Shown here one piece after another: positions 35,007 through 44,534 of a DNA stretch of 64,000 nt. The position numbers were made by a program, and so were the translations under genes. Each line of letters starts with the position of its first letter. Positions within the stretch are counted from its first letter, which is position 1. The stretch covers positions 1 through 64,000 of the forward strand of contig RDZD01000013.1 of NCBI GenBank assembly GCA_004293815.1, given 5' to 3'. This stretch comes from Cytophagales bacterium. Its GTDB lineage: Bacteria; Bacteroidota; Bacteroidia; Cytophagales; Bernardetiaceae. Below the pieces are notes generated by a model. That model was not told where the DNA came from, did no database searches, and saw only the letters and a list, made by a program, of their open reading frames with translations.

Positions 35007-35912
35007 CTAAACTTTTAGTCGGTCTATATTTTTCTTGCCAATTAAGAGCTTCAATAAGCTTATCAATAAACTTTTACTAAGTCCTGTATAAGATTTTACT
35101 TTTTTCCAATACTTTAAAGCCTGTGGTCTATCGTTCAGCAAGTAGGCGTGTACCATGCACAACTTATAGGCATTTTGCCAAAGCGTTTTTTTCTGAATAT
35201 CATTGAGTGTCAGTGTTTTTTCTAAAAAAACTGTGGCTCTGAGCTTAGCATCTATGACCTTTTGATGCTGAGCCATAGAACGTTCTAGGCTATCGTTTAC
35301 GGTAATGGTTACTTGGTCAATGACAAAAATAGGAGATTCTTGCAAGTTGATCAAGTTAAAAATCCAGTCCTCGCAAATATTAAATTCTCTTGGAAAGGGC
35401 ACAAGAGGCTTACCTTCACGTTTGATGCAGAGCAGTGTGCCATACCAGTTGCCCTCAAGGAGCTTCTCCCAGCCATAATGAGCTTCTGGCCAAGTAGCTA
35501 TGTGTGATGCTTGGACGTGTTTGCCATCAGAAATCTGAAACTTGGTAGTGAAGAATCGCGTGTCAGGATTGGCTTTGATTGCCTTCCAAAAACAAGCCAA
35601 ATGGTTGGCATGCATGAAGTCGTCAGAATCAAAAAAAACAGTATAAATCCCTTTAGCGTGCTTTAGACCATAATTTCTAGCTACTGATCTCTCTTCGTTT
35701 TTCTTGGGCAGGTATACAATGCGCTTGTCGAGATGCTGCAAAGCCTGAATTGTTTGAGGTGTATGGTCTGTACTACCATCATCTACAACCAATAGCTCAA
35801 AATTGCTAAAATCTTGAGCCAGAATGCTCTCAATAGTTTTTTTGAGCCGTTCTGCGCGATTGTAAGTAGGCACAATTACCGAAAAAAAGGGCGGATCTAA
35901 CTGATTTTGCAT
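35007..35912 (-). CDS. Family 2 glycosyltransferase
   Basis: The 301-residue GT2 enzyme shows FFSVIVPTYNRAERLKKTIE, FELLVVDDGSTDHTPQ, the metal-binding TVFFDSDDF and a later FNICEDWIFNL. It should transfer a sugar to surface glycan or lipid-linked acceptors. No membrane segment is seen. It starts 3 bases after the SDR stop, so the two genes are co-transcribed, and the small DUF1493-like gene follows after 29 bases. Confidence 0.9.
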   Translation of the reverse strand: MQNQLDPPFFSVIVPTYNRAERLKKTIESILAQDFSNFELLVVDDGSTDHTPQTIQALQHLDKRIVYLPKKNEERSVARNYGLKHAKGIYTVFFDSDDFMHANHLACFWKAIKANPDTRFFTTKFQISDGKHVQASHIATWPEAHYGWEKLLEGNWYGTLLCIKREGKPLVPFPREFNICEDWIFNLINLQESPIFVIDQVTITVNDSLERSMAQHQKVIDAKLRATVFLEKTLTLNDIQKKTLWQNAYKLCMVHAYLLNDRPQALKYWKKVKSYTGLSKSLLISLLKLLIGKKNIDRLKV

Positions 35913-35915
35913 GGC

Positions 35916-36671
35916 TCAGAGCGTTTTGTGAACCATACCTGAAGCCGCTTGAGCAGCAGGGAAAATCAAAACATCTGCCAAATTGACGTGTGCAGGAGCT
36001 TCTAGCATGTAAGCTATCAAATCGGCCACATCTTGAGGACGCAATGGCTCATAGCCTTCATAGACTCTCTGGGCTCTTTGTTCGTCTCCCTTGAAACGCA
36101 CTAATGAAAACTCGGTTTCAACCATACCCGGTTTGATTTCACTTACCTTGATGCCCTTAGTGTGTAAGTCCATGCGTAGACACTGCGTAAAGGAGTGTAC
36201 AGCTGCTTTAGAGGCACAATACACGTTGCCGTTAGGGTAGGGCTGTATACCCGCCACAGATCCTATGTTGATAATATGTCCTTTATTTTGTGGTAACATG
36301 AGGGGTAAAATGGCTTTTGTTAAATAAAGCAAACCCTTCACATTAAGGTCTATCATCGTTTCCCAGTCGTTGAGGCTGCCCTCCTGAAAAGGCCCTAAGC
36401 CATGTGCATTACCCGCATTGTTGATGAGCACCTCTATATTTCGCCATTCCTTGGGCAGTTGGGCTACAGCTGCTTCCACATCGCCTTGGTTGGTAATGTC
36501 AAAGTTAAGCGTTAAAACTTTGGTTTGAAGCTTGAGCTGGGCTTCTAAGGTACTCAGCCGATCTGCGCGACGGCCACATAAAATAAGTCCATAGTCTTTT
36601 TGTGCCAATATTCTAGCTGTAGCTTCACCAATGCCTGATGTAGCACCCGAAATCAATACAATTTTTTTCAT
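35916..36671 (-). CDS. SDR-family oxidoreductase
   Basis: The 251-residue classical SDR has the NAD(P) loop SGATSGIGEATA, NNAG in VLINNAGNAHG, and the catalytic YxxxK in VYCASKAAVHSF. It resembles the YdfG / 3-hydroxy acid dehydrogenase group (EIKPGMVETEFSLVRFKGD). The likely reaction is NADP-dependent oxidation of a small hydroxy acid or related alcohol. It leads the operon with a glycosyltransferase. The next gene, pruA, is divergent. Confidence 0.92.
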   Translation of the reverse strand: MKKIVLISGATSGIGEATARILAQKDYGLILCGRRADRLSTLEAQLKLQTKVLTLNFDITNQGDVEAAVAQLPKEWRNIEVLINNAGNAHGLGPFQEGSLNDWETMIDLNVKGLLYLTKAILPLMLPQNKGHIINIGSVAGIQPYPNGNVYCASKAAVHSFTQCLRMDLHTKGIKVSEIKPGMVETEFSLVRFKGDEQRAQRVYEGYEPLRPQDVADLIAYMLEAPAHVNLADVLIFPAAQAASGMVHKTL

Positions 36672-36947
36672 ATTAGGTCTTTAGAAAACATCTGCAAAAC
36701 TAAAGCAATTTTTGTATATCTTGATTCTAGTGTTCCACAAAAGAAAATACAGAATTTTCCCTCTATGCTCAATCATAACGCCGATGCGTTCGCTCGATAT
36801 GGTCAGTTACTATAAAATTAGCAAAATGCACTATTAAAATTAACTCAATATAGTGTTAAGTTAAAAAAAAGTCTATTTTTAGATTTTTTTAAGATTTAAA
36901 GATTAACTTTACCGCCAACTACAGTTCTTTCTAATTGCAAAAACCTC

Positions 36948-38579
36948 ATGTCAAACGCCATATTTAGAACGCCATTACCTCAAAATGAGCCTATTAAGTC
37001 TTATGCGCCCAACTCCCCAGAGCGCAAAGAGCTTCAGCAAAAACTTCGTGAGCTACGTGCCCAAGTCGCTGACATACCCATGTACATAGGCGGACAGGAA
37101 GTAAGAAGCGAACAGACCAGAAGGCTCTCCCCCCCACACGACCATAAGCATACACTCGGACACTATCATGAGGGCGATGCTAGCCACGTAGAGCAAGCTA
37201 TCCAAGCAGCACTCAACGCACAAAAAGCTTGGGCTAATATGCCTTGGGAAGAACGTGCTGCCATTTTCTTGAAAGCAGCTGAGCTAATTGCGGGACCTTA
37301 CCGCGCCAAACTGAACGCAGCCACCATGCTAGGCCAGTCAAAAAATGCTTTTCAGGCTGAGATTGATTCTGCTTGTGAAATCATAGACTTTCTGCGCTAT
37401 AATGTGGCTTTTATGCGTGAAATTTACACTTGGCAGCCAGAGTCCTCTGCTGGTATTTGGAACAGAAGCGAGTACAGACCTTTAGAGGGATTTGTTTTTG
37501 CACTTACCCCCTTCAATTTTACGGCTATAGCTGGCAACTTGCCCACAGCTCCCGCTATGCTGGGCAATGTGGTCGTTTGGAAGCCTTCTACTACCCAAAT
37601 CTATTCGGCCAATGTACTCATGGAAATTTTCCGCGAGGCAGGAGTGCCTGATGGCGTTATTAACTTGATATACGTTAAAGGCTCTATTGCTGGTGATGTG
37701 GTCTTCAAAAACCCTCATTTTGCAGGCATACACTTCACGGGTGGTACTTCCACTTTCAACCATATTTGGAAAACCATCGGTCAAAACATTGATATCTACA
37801 AATCATATCCAAGAATTGTGGGCGAAACGGGTGGCAAAGATTTTGTCATGGCTCATGCTTCAGCAGACCCCAAAGCCTTAGCGGTGGCACTCGTGCGTGG
37901 CGCGTTTGAATATCAGGGACAAAAATGTTCAGCAGCTTCTCGTGCCTATATTCCCGCCAACATTTGGCCAGAAGTTCTGGAACTCATGCGCGAGCATATC
38001 AAAAGCATGAAAATGGGCGGCACAGAAGACTTTACTAATTTTATCAACGCTGTTATAGATGAGGTATCATTTGATAAGCTGGAATCTTATATAAAGGGTG
38101 CTCAGAATTCTAATGAAGCAGAGGTAATTATTGGTGGTAAATGTGATAAATCAGTAGGTTATTTTATTGAACCAACTGTTATTTTAGCCAAATCGCCTCA
38201 GTATGTTACGCTTTGCGAAGAGCTTTTTGGGCCAGTTCTCACAGTTTATGTGTACCAGCCTGAAAACTACGAGCGTACACTGGAGCTAGTGGACGGCACT
38301 TCGCCATACGCACTAACAGGCTCTATCTTCTCACAAGATCGCTACGCGTTAGGGGTGGCCGTAAAAGCTCTCACTAACTCTGCGGGTAACTTCTACATCA
38401 ACGACAAACCTACGGGTGCAGTGGTAGGGCAACAACCTTTTGGTGGTGGACGCGCCTCTGGCACAAATGATAAGGCAGGTTCTATCTTGAATCTTCTCCG
38501 TTGGGTGAATGCAAGAACGCTGAAAGAAACCTTTGTCCCGCCACAAGATTATCGTTATCCATTTTTGCAGGCGGACTAG
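36948..38579 (+). CDS. pruA: L-glutamate gamma-semialdehyde dehydrogenase
   Basis: The 543-residue aldehyde dehydrogenase oxidises L-glutamate 5-semialdehyde (from proline) to glutamate with NAD. The catalytic Cys is in EYQGQKCSAASR (Cys327) and the general base Glu in RIVGETGGKDFV (Glu293). Upstream text such as LAPFNFTAIAGNLPTAPAML (with T in place of the first A) and the C-terminal QQPFGGGRASGTNDKAG match the stand-alone P5C dehydrogenase of Bacteroidota. The proline dehydrogenase partner is not in this window. The following SDR gene starts 86 bases later. Confidence 0.96.
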   Translation: MSNAIFRTPLPQNEPIKSYAPNSPERKELQQKLRELRAQVADIPMYIGGQEVRSEQTRRLSPPHDHKHTLGHYHEGDASHVEQAIQAALNAQKAWANMPWEERAAIFLKAAELIAGPYRAKLNAATMLGQSKNAFQAEIDSACEIIDFLRYNVAFMREIYTWQPESSAGIWNRSEYRPLEGFVFALTPFNFTAIAGNLPTAPAMLGNVVVWKPSTTQIYSANVLMEIFREAGVPDGVINLIYVKGSIAGDVVFKNPHFAGIHFTGGTSTFNHIWKTIGQNIDIYKSYPRIVGETGGKDFVMAHASADPKALAVALVRGAFEYQGQKCSAASRAYIPANIWPEVLELMREHIKSMKMGGTEDFTNFINAVIDEVSFDKLESYIKGAQNSNEAEVIIGGKCDKSVGYFIEPTVILAKSPQYVTLCEELFGPVLTVYVYQPENYERTLELVDGTSPYALTGSIFSQDRYALGVAVKALTNSAGNFYINDKPTGAVVGQQPFGGGRASGTNDKAGSILNLLRWVNARTLKETFVPPQDYRYPFLQAD

Positions 38580-38665
38580 TCTTACGTAAATACAAAGTAT
38601 CAAGGGTTAAAAGTCAAATACACCTTAAGAATTTATTTTTTCTCCAGTCATTAAACAAAAATTGT

Positions 38666-39460
38666 ATGCTTAATCTTAGTTTGAAAGGAAAAACGGCTTT
38701 TGTTTGCGGCAGTACTCAAGGCATTGGAAAAGCTGCAGCTGTGGAGCTGGCAGACCTAGGAGCGTCTGTGGTGCTCATTGCCCGTAACGTCAAAGCACTC
38801 AACACAACCATGCATGAACTGAGCAGGCCTTACGATCAAGAGCACTTTGCGCTTGTGGCAGATTTTAGCCAGCCCGACAAACTAGAAAAAAAATTAGCCA
38901 GTTTTCTTGATGGTAGACCCGAAGCACATATTCTCATCAACAACACTGGCGGTCCAGCACCTGGCCTTATTGCTGATGCTAAAACCTCAGAATTTTTAGA
39001 TACCTTTAACGAACACCTCGTTTGCAATCACATTCTAGCCCAGCATTTGATTCCACACATGAAGTCTGCTCAGTACGGACGCATTGTGAACATCATTTCC
39101 ACCTCGGTCAAACAGCCCCTCAAAAATTTGGGAGTGTCTAATACGATTAGAGCAGCTGTGGCGAGTTGGGCCAAGACCCTTGCCAACGAGGTGGCTGTGC
39201 ATGGGATAACCGTCAATAATGTACTGCCTGGAACTACTGCTACACAACGACTAGATGCAATCATCGAAAATCGCATGAAAAGGCTCAACATAACTGACCG
39301 TGCGACAGTCGAAAACGAAATGAAGGCAGAAATTCCTGTAGCCCGATTTGCTAGCCCGCAGGAAGTGGCTGCTGCAATAGCCTTCTTATGCTCTCCCTCG
39401 GCAGCCTACATCAACGGCATCAACCTGCCCGTAGATGGTGGTAGAACGCTTTGTTTGTAA
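38666..39460 (+). CDS. SDR-family protein with altered catalytic motif
   Basis: The 264-residue protein starts at the ATG at 38666. It has the cofactor loop CGSTQGIGKAAA, LINNTGGPAPG, and C-terminal GINLPVDGGR. Where classical SDRs have YxxxK the sequence reads SNTIRAAV, placing Ser and Arg at the Tyr and Lys positions, followed by WAKTLANEVAVHGITVNNVL. I recall this variant from other SDR proteins annotated as 3-oxoacyl-ACP reductases. Catalysis may be changed or absent. The next gene, DUF58, starts 49 bases later. Confidence 0.85.
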   Translation: MLNLSLKGKTAFVCGSTQGIGKAAAVELADLGASVVLIARNVKALNTTMHELSRPYDQEHFALVADFSQPDKLEKKLASFLDGRPEAHILINNTGGPAPGLIADAKTSEFLDTFNEHLVCNHILAQHLIPHMKSAQYGRIVNIISTSVKQPLKNLGVSNTIRAAVASWAKTLANEVAVHGITVNNVLPGTTATQRLDAIIENRMKRLNITDRATVENEMKAEIPVARFASPQEVAAAIAFLCSPSAAYINGINLPVDGGRTLCL

Positions 39461-39509
39461 ACACCAAAGCCAAGTATCATTTGTCTTAAGGCCACCAAAC
39501 TTCTTTGTC

Positions 39510-40385
39510 ATGGAAAAAGATCTCATCAGCAAGCTCAGAAAATACGAAATTCAGATTAGAAAGGCGGTAAATGCACAAATGCAGGGCGACTTCCATTCAG
39601 TTTTCAAAGGGTCGGGTCTAGAATTTGACGATATTCGCCAGTACCAGTACGGCGATGACGTGCGTACCGTGAACTGGAACGTGAGTGCAAAGGGTGATGG
39701 TGCATACGTCAACACTTTCAAAGAAGAAAAAGAACAAAATGTATTTTTTGTAGTGGACGTGAGTGCCTCTCAGGAAATAGGCGTGGCAGGCGCGCAAAAA
39801 ATAGACATTGCCAAAGAAGTGGCAGGTGTTTTGATGCTTTCAGCAGCCAAAGAACAAAGTTCGGTGGGGCTTTTGTGCTACTCAGACCGCAAAGAATGTT
39901 ACATCAGGCCAGGTAAGGGGGTAAAGCATGCCTATCAACTATTGAATGCTGTTTTTGACCTGAAGCCAGCCTCACGTCAAACCAATCTTGCTGATGCTCT
40001 TGGTTTGTGCCTCAACATGCTCAAGAGAAAGAGTTTGGTAGTTTTACTCTCTGACTTTATTGATGAAAACTTTGAGAGAACGCTTAAAGCGATTGCAAAA
40101 AGACACGACTTGGTGGTGGTACATCTTTCTGACCGTAGAGAAACACTCATGCCCAGCATGGGCATAGTACCGCTTCTGGATAAAGAAAGCGGCCAGATGC
40201 TTTGGATAAACACAGAGTCAGAAGATTTTAGAGCGTCTTTTGAGCGTCAGCTGCTCAACAAAAAACAAGAAATAACGAGTATTTGCCGCCGCTTTGGCGC
40301 AAATTATTTGTTCTTAGAAACAAGCCAAGACTATGTTCCAGAGCTGATTAAGCTTTTCAAAATTCGCAATAGAACTAGGAAATAA
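39510..40385 (+). CDS. DUF58 protein of the Bat/MoxR type
   Basis: The 291-residue protein has the DUF58 hallmark region: GSGLEFDDIRQYQYGDDVRT followed by VNWNVSAKGDGAYVNTFKEE, then a VWA-like fold starting FFVVDVSAS (a DxSxS metal site). DUF58 proteins usually sit between a MoxR ATPase and the BatA/BatB/BatD genes and are linked to metalloprotein or envelope stress functions. Here neither neighbour is present. BatD lies at 57 kb. The ATG at 39510 is the family-like start; a longer frame begins inside the SDR gene. Confidence 0.92.
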   Translation: MEKDLISKLRKYEIQIRKAVNAQMQGDFHSVFKGSGLEFDDIRQYQYGDDVRTVNWNVSAKGDGAYVNTFKEEKEQNVFFVVDVSASQEIGVAGAQKIDIAKEVAGVLMLSAAKEQSSVGLLCYSDRKECYIRPGKGVKHAYQLLNAVFDLKPASRQTNLADALGLCLNMLKRKSLVVLLSDFIDENFERTLKAIAKRHDLVVVHLSDRRETLMPSMGIVPLLDKESGQMLWINTESEDFRASFERQLLNKKQEITSICRRFGANYLFLETSQDYVPELIKLFKIRNRTRK

Positions 40386-40394
40386 CTCTGTGGT

Positions 40395-41444
40395 ATGACT
40401 TCAAGCCCAACCGTCAATCGTCGCGTGGCACTCACCACATGGCTAGTGGGCTGTTTGGTATGTTTTCTTTTTTCCTGTGAAGCTTCAAAATACAATTCTT
40501 CAGCTATAAATATGAAAAAAACTTCTGCGAACAGCTTCCCTTCTCAAGTCATCGTGAAGCTCAACGTTAGCAGCCACACTAAACGGCCAGAACCCTATCC
40601 ACTCATCCCATTCATGCGCTTTGCGCTCATTACCACCACCACAGGGCTGCAAAATGATGAAATGCAAAGACAGATACTGATCATTAAGCATGAGGGCAAG
40701 ATGCACCATGTGCCTATTGTTTCGATAGACAGCGTATTTACGTGTTTGCGTGATGCTGCCGCTTATTCAGCAGACAAACAGATTGTTATGGTTTTTGAAA
40801 GCGAAGATGTTCTATTCACACAAACTGCTCAGAGTCTTCGCAAAATTAAAGGAAAGGCTGTGGCAACTAAATCTGGAGCGGCATTGATTTCTGACTCTTC
40901 TGAGGTTTTTTTTGTTAAGAATACAGATCAATGGAAGTCTGAAGAACTAGATAATAGACTTCTTGCTTTAGGAACAGTAGAACAAATTACTGATTCAGAG
41001 CTATTAATAGATTCAGAGGGTCTACATAAGGCGGGTAGTTCTGGCACAAAAAATAGGATGACTATTTTTGAGTATGAAATGATTCATGATGATACAGAGG
41101 CATTTGACGATTCTTTTTTTGATGAAGCCAAAATGAATGTACTGAAATCCTATATTGACTATCGGTTATTAATTTCTAGCAGTTATAAGTTTTATTTAGA
41201 GTTTCCAGAGGATAAAAATACTAAAAGAAGTCTTATCAAGACAATTCCCAAGTATCCGGACAACATCTTCAATATTTCTTACGATAAAAATAGCTCTGAG
41301 GTCATTTGTAAAAGCCCTAAGAAGTTTTATAAATTAGTTTCCAACAGAGGTATTTGGATTGAAGACAAAAAGAACTTAGCTGCCAATAAAGAAATGTATC
41401 ACTTTTTTAGCTATCTGTGGTATTTGGCGCAGCAGCCTCGTTGA
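40395..41444 (+). CDS. Predicted lipoprotein, function unknown
   Basis: The 349-residue protein has a lipoprotein signal peptide with lipobox LFSC (Cys28). I recognise no family. It starts 9 bases after the DUF58 gene and probably belongs to the same transcript. The first half is of ordinary composition, while the second half (from about 40900) looks richer in A+T with a shift toward Asp, Lys, Ser and Asn codons. Confidence 0.6.
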   Translation: MTSSPTVNRRVALTTWLVGCLVCFLFSCEASKYNSSAINMKKTSANSFPSQVIVKLNVSSHTKRPEPYPLIPFMRFALITTTTGLQNDEMQRQILIIKHEGKMHHVPIVSIDSVFTCLRDAAAYSADKQIVMVFESEDVLFTQTAQSLRKIKGKAVATKSGAALISDSSEVFFVKNTDQWKSEELDNRLLALGTVEQITDSELLIDSEGLHKAGSSGTKNRMTIFEYEMIHDDTEAFDDSFFDEAKMNVLKSYIDYRLLISSSYKFYLEFPEDKNTKRSLIKTIPKYPDNIFNISYDKNSSEVICKSPKKFYKLVSNRGIWIEDKKNLAANKEMYHFFSYLWYLAQQPR

Positions 41445-41452
41445 TAACGATT

Positions 41453-41495
41453 AACCAAGAAAATTCCTCCTCAAACAAAAGGGGGATTCTTGGTT
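41453..41495. terminator. Bidirectional terminator
   Basis: AACCAAGAA with ATTCCTCC pairs with GGGGGAT and TTCTTGGTT around a loop of CAAACAAAA, between the convergent lipoprotein and nuoM genes. Confidence 0.8.
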
Positions 41496-41534
41496 TGTTG
41501 TTAATGAGAGGTCAAGGAGAGCTAGCTTCAAACT

Positions 41535-42998
41535 TTATTCCATACCACTAGCTTGAGCAGCAAGCCTTAAAAGTTCCTGTGCGGTAGGCTCAGTAAGAGC
41601 AAGGAAGGGCTTAGGATAAATTCCAATCCAAAGCACCAAAGCAATAAGCGGAAGAAAAGCAATAGTTTCAGTCATGTTCAAATCCTTAAAACCCTCAGTT
41701 CTCTCGTTAGTGTTGCCCAGCATAACACGCTGAAACATTCTGAGCATATACACCGCACCTAGAATAATGGTTAGGCCAGCCAAAACTCCCATCAAAGAAT
41801 TGTACTTAAACACCGCTGACAAAAGCATAAACTCACCAATAAAACCGTTTGTGAGAGGTAGAGCAACGCTACCGAGCATCAAGACCACAAAAAACACAGA
41901 CAGTTGGGGCGTGCTGCGCGTAATGCCACCTAAGTTGGCAATTTCGCGTGTGTTGGTGCGCTGAGCAATTACCTCAGCCACCATGAACAAGCCTACCACG
42001 TTTACTCCGTGAGCAAACATTTGTATAAGTGCTCCTTGCAAGCCTATTAAACTACCCGAAAAAATACCCGCACACATAAGCCCTACGTGTGCAAAAGAGG
42101 AATAAGCAATAAGACGTTTCACGTCTTGTTGTTGTATAGCAATGATAGAGCCATAGATGATACCAATAACCGACAGAACCATAACAGGCATACTCCATTC
42201 GGTCATACCTTCTGGAACTATAGGCATCAACCAACGCACCACTCCATAAAGCCCCATCTTGAGCATGATACCTGAAAGGAGCATGGTGGCCGCAGTTGGT
42301 GATTCTGTGTAAGTATCTGGTTGCCAAGTATGAAAAGGGAAAATCGGCATTTTAATAGCAAAAGCTATAAAAAGACCGCCAAATAAAAAACCTTGTTCGG
42401 TATGATCTAGCTCTAAGGCGTAGAGAGCAGATAGGTCTGCGGAATGAGCACCAGGAGTTTTGTAGTAGAGATACACCAATGAAGCCAGCATAAACAAGCT
42501 TCCAAAGATGGTATAAATAAAGAACTTAAATGTGACGCGTACACGATCTGTGCCGCCCCAGATGGCTGCTAAAAAGTACACAGGAATAAGGGCAGCCTCC
42601 CAAAAGAGATAAAAACAAAAAGCATCGCGTGCTGTAAAAACTCCCAAAAGCCCAGATTCCATAATCAAAATCAAAGCATAAAAGGCCGAAGGATTTTTTA
42701 TATCGGTTTGGAAAGTGGAAAGAATGATGACAGGACACAACAAGGTGGTGAGCAAAATCAACAACATGCTCAAACCGTCTATGCCTAAACTAAAATGTAT
42801 CCCTGCATCTGGTAACCATGGTAAGGAATAAGCAAACTGCACCCCTGCATTTGGATCTAATTTCGTGTAGAGAAAGATTGCAGCCAAAAGTGCCATAACC
42901 GATACGGCAAGAGCTGCCATTTTAGTTGCATTGCCTTTAGCCAAAAGTAAAGCAAAACCAGAAAGCAGAGGGAGAAGTATTAAAATGAGCGTTACCAT
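41535..42998 (-). CDS. nuoM: NADH-quinone oxidoreductase subunit M
   Basis: The 487-residue membrane protein is an antiporter-like, proton-pumping subunit of complex I with about 13-14 transmembrane segments. Landmarks are LGIDGLSMLLILLTTLLCPV, the acidic segment LILIMESGLLGVFTARDAF, FPFHTWQPDTYTESPTAATM and RLIAYSSFAHVGLMCAG. The acidic Glu/Lys residues that form the proton channel are visible in these helices. It ends 40 bases after a bidirectional terminator. No other nuo gene is next to it, which is unusual because nuoM normally sits in the nuoL-nuoM-nuoN block. Confidence 0.96.
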   Translation of the reverse strand: MVTLILILLPLLSGFALLLAKGNATKMAALAVSVMALLAAIFLYTKLDPNAGVQFAYSLPWLPDAGIHFSLGIDGLSMLLILLTTLLCPVIILSTFQTDIKNPSAFYALILIMESGLLGVFTARDAFCFYLFWEAALIPVYFLAAIWGGTDRVRVTFKFFIYTIFGSLFMLASLVYLYYKTPGAHSADLSALYALELDHTEQGFLFGGLFIAFAIKMPIFPFHTWQPDTYTESPTAATMLLSGIMLKMGLYGVVRWLMPIVPEGMTEWSMPVMVLSVIGIIYGSIIAIQQQDVKRLIAYSSFAHVGLMCAGIFSGSLIGLQGALIQMFAHGVNVVGLFMVAEVIAQRTNTREIANLGGITRSTPQLSVFFVVLMLGSVALPLTNGFIGEFMLLSAVFKYNSLMGVLAGLTIILGAVYMLRMFQRVMLGNTNERTEGFKDLNMTETIAFLPLIALVLWIGIYPKPFLALTEPTAQELLRLAAQASGME

Positions 42999-43357
42999 AC
43001 GCAGGGTTCTTCTGTTGTAGTCAAATTTTAATTGTGCAAATCTGCAATCTTAAACCCGTTTTCAGAAATTTTTTAACAACTATTTTCTAACTTTTTTATC
43101 TCAAAGGTTTAAGAAAAAACAAAACTAAGCCCACTCTAAAGACAAAGACATCATAATTGACTAAAGACTAAACACTTAGAATGAAGCCTGTTTTATAGTT
43201 TCATGCCTAGTATAAAGCGTTTTAACAAGTTTCTTTAAGAAAAAGTTTTTGAGATAGATAAAAAGCCGTTTATGCAGAGACCTATTTTTATGAACAATAA
43301 AAATAAGATTTGCAGAAACGGCTTTAAAAGTTTAAAATTAGAGTTGGTTTAGATACA
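42999..43357. other. AT-rich intergenic region with a hairpin at its far end
   Basis: This 359-base gap between nuoM and the aldolase gene on the same strand holds the aldolase terminator at 43261-43326. No gene or RNA is visible in the rest, which presumably holds the nuoM promoter. Confidence 0.5.
43261..43326 (-). terminator. Terminator of the aldolase gene
   Basis: AAAGCCGTTT near 43262-43271 and AAACGGCTTT near 43317-43326 pair at the base of a larger structured loop, with T-rich sequence beyond on the minus strand. Confidence 0.7.
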
Positions 43358-44440
43358 CTAAGCCAAGTCTACCGACTTACAGAGATAAACGTCTTGTATC
43401 GCGTTAAGCAGCTCAATACCTTCTTTGAGAGGTCTCTGAAAAGCTTTACGTCCAGAGATAAGCCCCATACCGCCTGCACGTTTATTGATAACAGCAGTTT
43501 TTACGGCTTCATTCAAGTCTGACTCTCCAGAAGATGCTCCGCCAGAATTAATTAATCCTATACGTCCCATATAGCAGTTAGCCACTTGATAACGAGTAAG
43601 ATCTATCGGGTGATCTGAACTGAGTTGGCTGTATACTTTTTTGTGTGTCTTGCCAAACTTCAAAGCGTTATAGCCGCCGTTATTTTCAGGCAATTTTTGT
43701 TTGATAATATCCGCCTGAATAGTTACGCCAAGATGGTTGGCCTGCCCCGTGAGGTCAGCTGACACATGATAATCTTTATCACCCTTCACGTTAAAGGCCG
43801 AGTTGCGCATATAGCACCAAAGAATGGTAGCCATGCCCAGCTCATGCGCGCGCTCGAAGGCGTTCGATACCTCTTGAATTTGTCTAGAGGATTCTTCAGA
43901 GCCAAAATAAATAGTAGCACCCACAGCCACAGCACCTAAATTCCATGCCTCTTCCACACTGCCAAACATGATTTGGTCGTGTTTGTTAGGATAGCTAATG
44001 AGTTCGTTGTGATTAATTTTAACAATAAAAGGTATTTTATGGGCATATTTTCTTGACATCAGAGCCAAATTGCCAAAAGTGGTGGCTACTGCATTGCAAC
44101 CACCTTCTATGGCTAGTTTGATGATGTTTTCAGGGTCAAAATAATCTGGGCTGGGTGCGAAAGAGGCTCCCGCACTGTGCTCAATGCCTTGGTCTACAGG
44201 AAGAATAGACAAATAGCCTGTATTAGCAAGACGGCCGCTGTTGTGTATAGCCGCCAAGCTACGCAAGGTTTGAGGTGAGCGGTTAGAAAGTCCAAAGCTC
44301 TGGTCTAAAAACTGAGGACTAGGCTTATGCAAAAGGTCTTTAGAGATTTTGTTAGACTTATAAGAAAGCAAATAGTCAGCTTCTTTGCCTAGCAAATCGC
44401 TAATTTGGGTCATGCCAATCGGTTTGTATGATCTTGCCAT
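43358..44440 (-). CDS. fbaB: Class I fructose-bisphosphate aldolase (DhnA type)
   Basis: The 360-residue TIM-barrel enzyme cleaves fructose 1,6-bisphosphate to glyceraldehyde 3-phosphate and dihydroxyacetone phosphate through a Schiff base. Family marks are [36 protein letters not shown] and [15 protein letters not shown], and the C-terminal [16 protein letters not shown] that binds phosphate. It is cytosolic. The ATG at 44440 ([10 protein letters not shown]) is supported by a TATATTTG box at 44477-44484; the longer frame to 44479 is not used. Confidence 0.95.
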   Translation of the reverse strand: MARSYKPIGMTQISDLLGKEADYLLSYKSNKISKDLLHKPSPQFLDQSFGLSNRSPQTLRSLAAIHNSGRLANTGYLSILPVDQGIEHSAGASFAPSPDYFDPENIIKLAIEGGCNAVATTFGNLALMSRKYAHKIPFIVKINHNELISYPNKHDQIMFGSVEEAWNLGAVAVGATIYFGSEESSRQIQEVSNAFERAHELGMATILWCYMRNSAFNVKGDKDYHVSADLTGQANHLGVTIQADIIKQKLPENNGGYNALKFGKTHKKVYSQLSSDHPIDLTRYQVANCYMGRIGLINSGGASSGESDLNEAVKTAVINKRAGGMGLISGRKAFQRPLKEGIELLNAIQDVYLCKSVDLA

Positions 44441-44476
44441 AAAAATTATAAAGTTGCAAACTTTTGTAATTGGCCT

Positions 44477-44484
44477 CAAATATA
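44477..44484 (-). promoter_or_regulatory. Promoter -7 box for the aldolase gene
   Basis: The minus strand reads TATATTTG, 37 bases before the ATG at 44440, and overlaps the alternative start at 44479. Confidence 0.5.
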
Positions 44485-44534
44485 AGCAAGATTCTAGGAC
44501 TTCCGACTATTCCACACTCTTTTTTGCGTAAGGT

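Noticed and set aside
36672-36947. Possible small gene in the SDR-pruA gap
   Set aside because: No open frame with protein character; it looks like a divergent promoter region.
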